Below are positions 63,401 to 64,000 of a stretch of 64,000 nt of DNA, in pieces. This stretch comes from Luzula sylvatica. Taxonomy: Eukaryota > Streptophyta > Magnoliopsida > Poales > Juncaceae. The position numbers and the translations under genes were made by a program. Position 1 is the first letter of the stretch. Each line of letters opens with the position of its first letter. The stretch covers positions 25,825,054 through 25,889,053 of the forward strand of contig OX326957.1 of NCBI GenBank assembly GCA_946800325.1, given 5' to 3'. A model generated the notes under the pieces. That model worked only from the letters and a program-made list of their open reading frames with translations. It was not told the DNA's origin and searched no databases.

Positions 63401-64000
63401 AATTTAAGTGTAAAACAAGCAAAATACTAAATTTTCATGTCGCACTCAAAATACTCCATAATTGAAGACTAACACACACAAATATCAATTTTTTAATAAA
63501 TTACTTAAAAATGCAAAAACAGAAGTCTAACACCTTCAAAAAATTCCATTAAGATATTTCTTAAAAAAAATTTAAAATTCAAGTGTAACACAAGGAAAAT
63601 ACTCAATTTTCATGTCGTACTCAAAATACTCCATAATTGAAGACTAACACACACAAATTTCAATTTTTTGAAAAATTTCTTAAAAATGCAAAAACAGAAG
63701 TCAAACACCTTCAAACAATTTAATTATGATATTAAAAAAAGGTTAAAATTTAAGTGGAAAAACAAGAAAAATACTCAATTTTCATGTCGCACTTAAAATA
63801 CTCCGTAATTGAAGACTAACACACACAAATTTCAAATTTTTCAAAAATTTCTTAAAAATGCAAAAACAGAAGTCTGACACGTTCAAAAAATTCAGTTAAG
63901 ATATATTTTAAAAAAAATGTTCAAATTGAAGTGTAACACAAGCAAAATACTCAATTTTCATGACGTACTCAAAATACTCCATAATTGAAGACTGACACAC

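Larger units (their letters stand above)
23269..64000 (+). repeat. Tandem satellite array, ~175-bp monomer, not ended at window edge
   Basis: Head-to-tail monomers, mostly 173-177 bp (successive TTCATGTCG landmarks at 23890, 24064 and 24238 are 174 bp apart), about 230 copies, AT-rich (about 23% GC in my hand consensus). The most constant part is CTCAATTTTCATGTCG. Each monomer has three diverged ~58-bp subunits, each starting GAAGNNTAACAC with TCAATT about 16 bases later. The first units are broken (23269-23300) and the last is cut by the window end. Monomer types differ by linked changes, for example AATTTAAGTGTAAAA going with GTCGCAC and CCGTAATT. The many small frames on both strands are translations of the repeat and code for nothing I recognise. 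The length is typical of plant centromeric or heterochromatic satellites. Confidence 0.95.

Noticed and set aside
23269..64000. Regular repeats resembling a CRISPR array
   Set aside because: Repeats are ~175 bp, contiguous, without unique spacers, and lie in a plant nuclear context with spliced genes.

Overview
This is nuclear DNA from a plant, most likely a eudicot. It holds a spliced plant-type PP2C phosphatase gene with short AT-rich introns, together with remains of LINE, LTR, Mutator-like, hAT and Helitron elements, and it ends in a long satellite array. I see no bacterial, organellar or viral replication genes.

Layout. 1-3100 is AT-rich, retroelement-like DNA with small direct and inverted repeats but no gene. 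3190-4830 (minus) is the 5' part of a degenerate LINE-type element whose zinc-knuckle ORF is cut by one TGA. 6394-7433 is a foldback Mutator-like element with long inverted arms and a perfect 9-bp target duplication. 8329-8927 is a small hAT element with an 8-bp target duplication. 9132-11251 (minus) is an intact nine-exon PP2C gene (446 residues by my splice model). 11.7-18.9 kb is transposon-rich: a Helitron terminus with an internal short tandem repeat, and an LTR, primer-binding site and gag fragment. 18889-23118 is a direct duplicate of 6132-11715. It carries a second PP2C copy (20369-22443) with all splice sites kept but a nonsense codon at position 120 and an insertion in its last exon. 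The duplicate also shows the sites of the hAT and foldback insertions empty or nearly so.

From about 23.27 kb to the window end lies a tandem satellite, roughly 230 monomers of about 175 bp and about 23% GC. Each monomer is itself three diverged subunits of about 58 bp that share the start GAAGNNTAACAC. The array has higher-order structure: 9-monomer (~1.57 kb) and 14-monomer (~2.44 kb) repeats in its left half, and from 39.66 to 60.23 kb a nearly identical ~5.45-kb (about 31-monomer) unit in five full or partial copies. Internal copy offsets of ~2641 and ~2818 bp (about 15 and 16 monomers) add up to one unit, the pattern expected from unequal exchange. The monomer size and homogenised core suit a centromeric or other heterochromatic satellite, but position on the chromosome cannot be read from this window.

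The gene story is one of duplication beside heterochromatin. The PP2C copy about 0.8 kb from the satellite edge is broken, and the one about 12 kb away is intact. The satellite and its exchange history are the most unusual part of the window.
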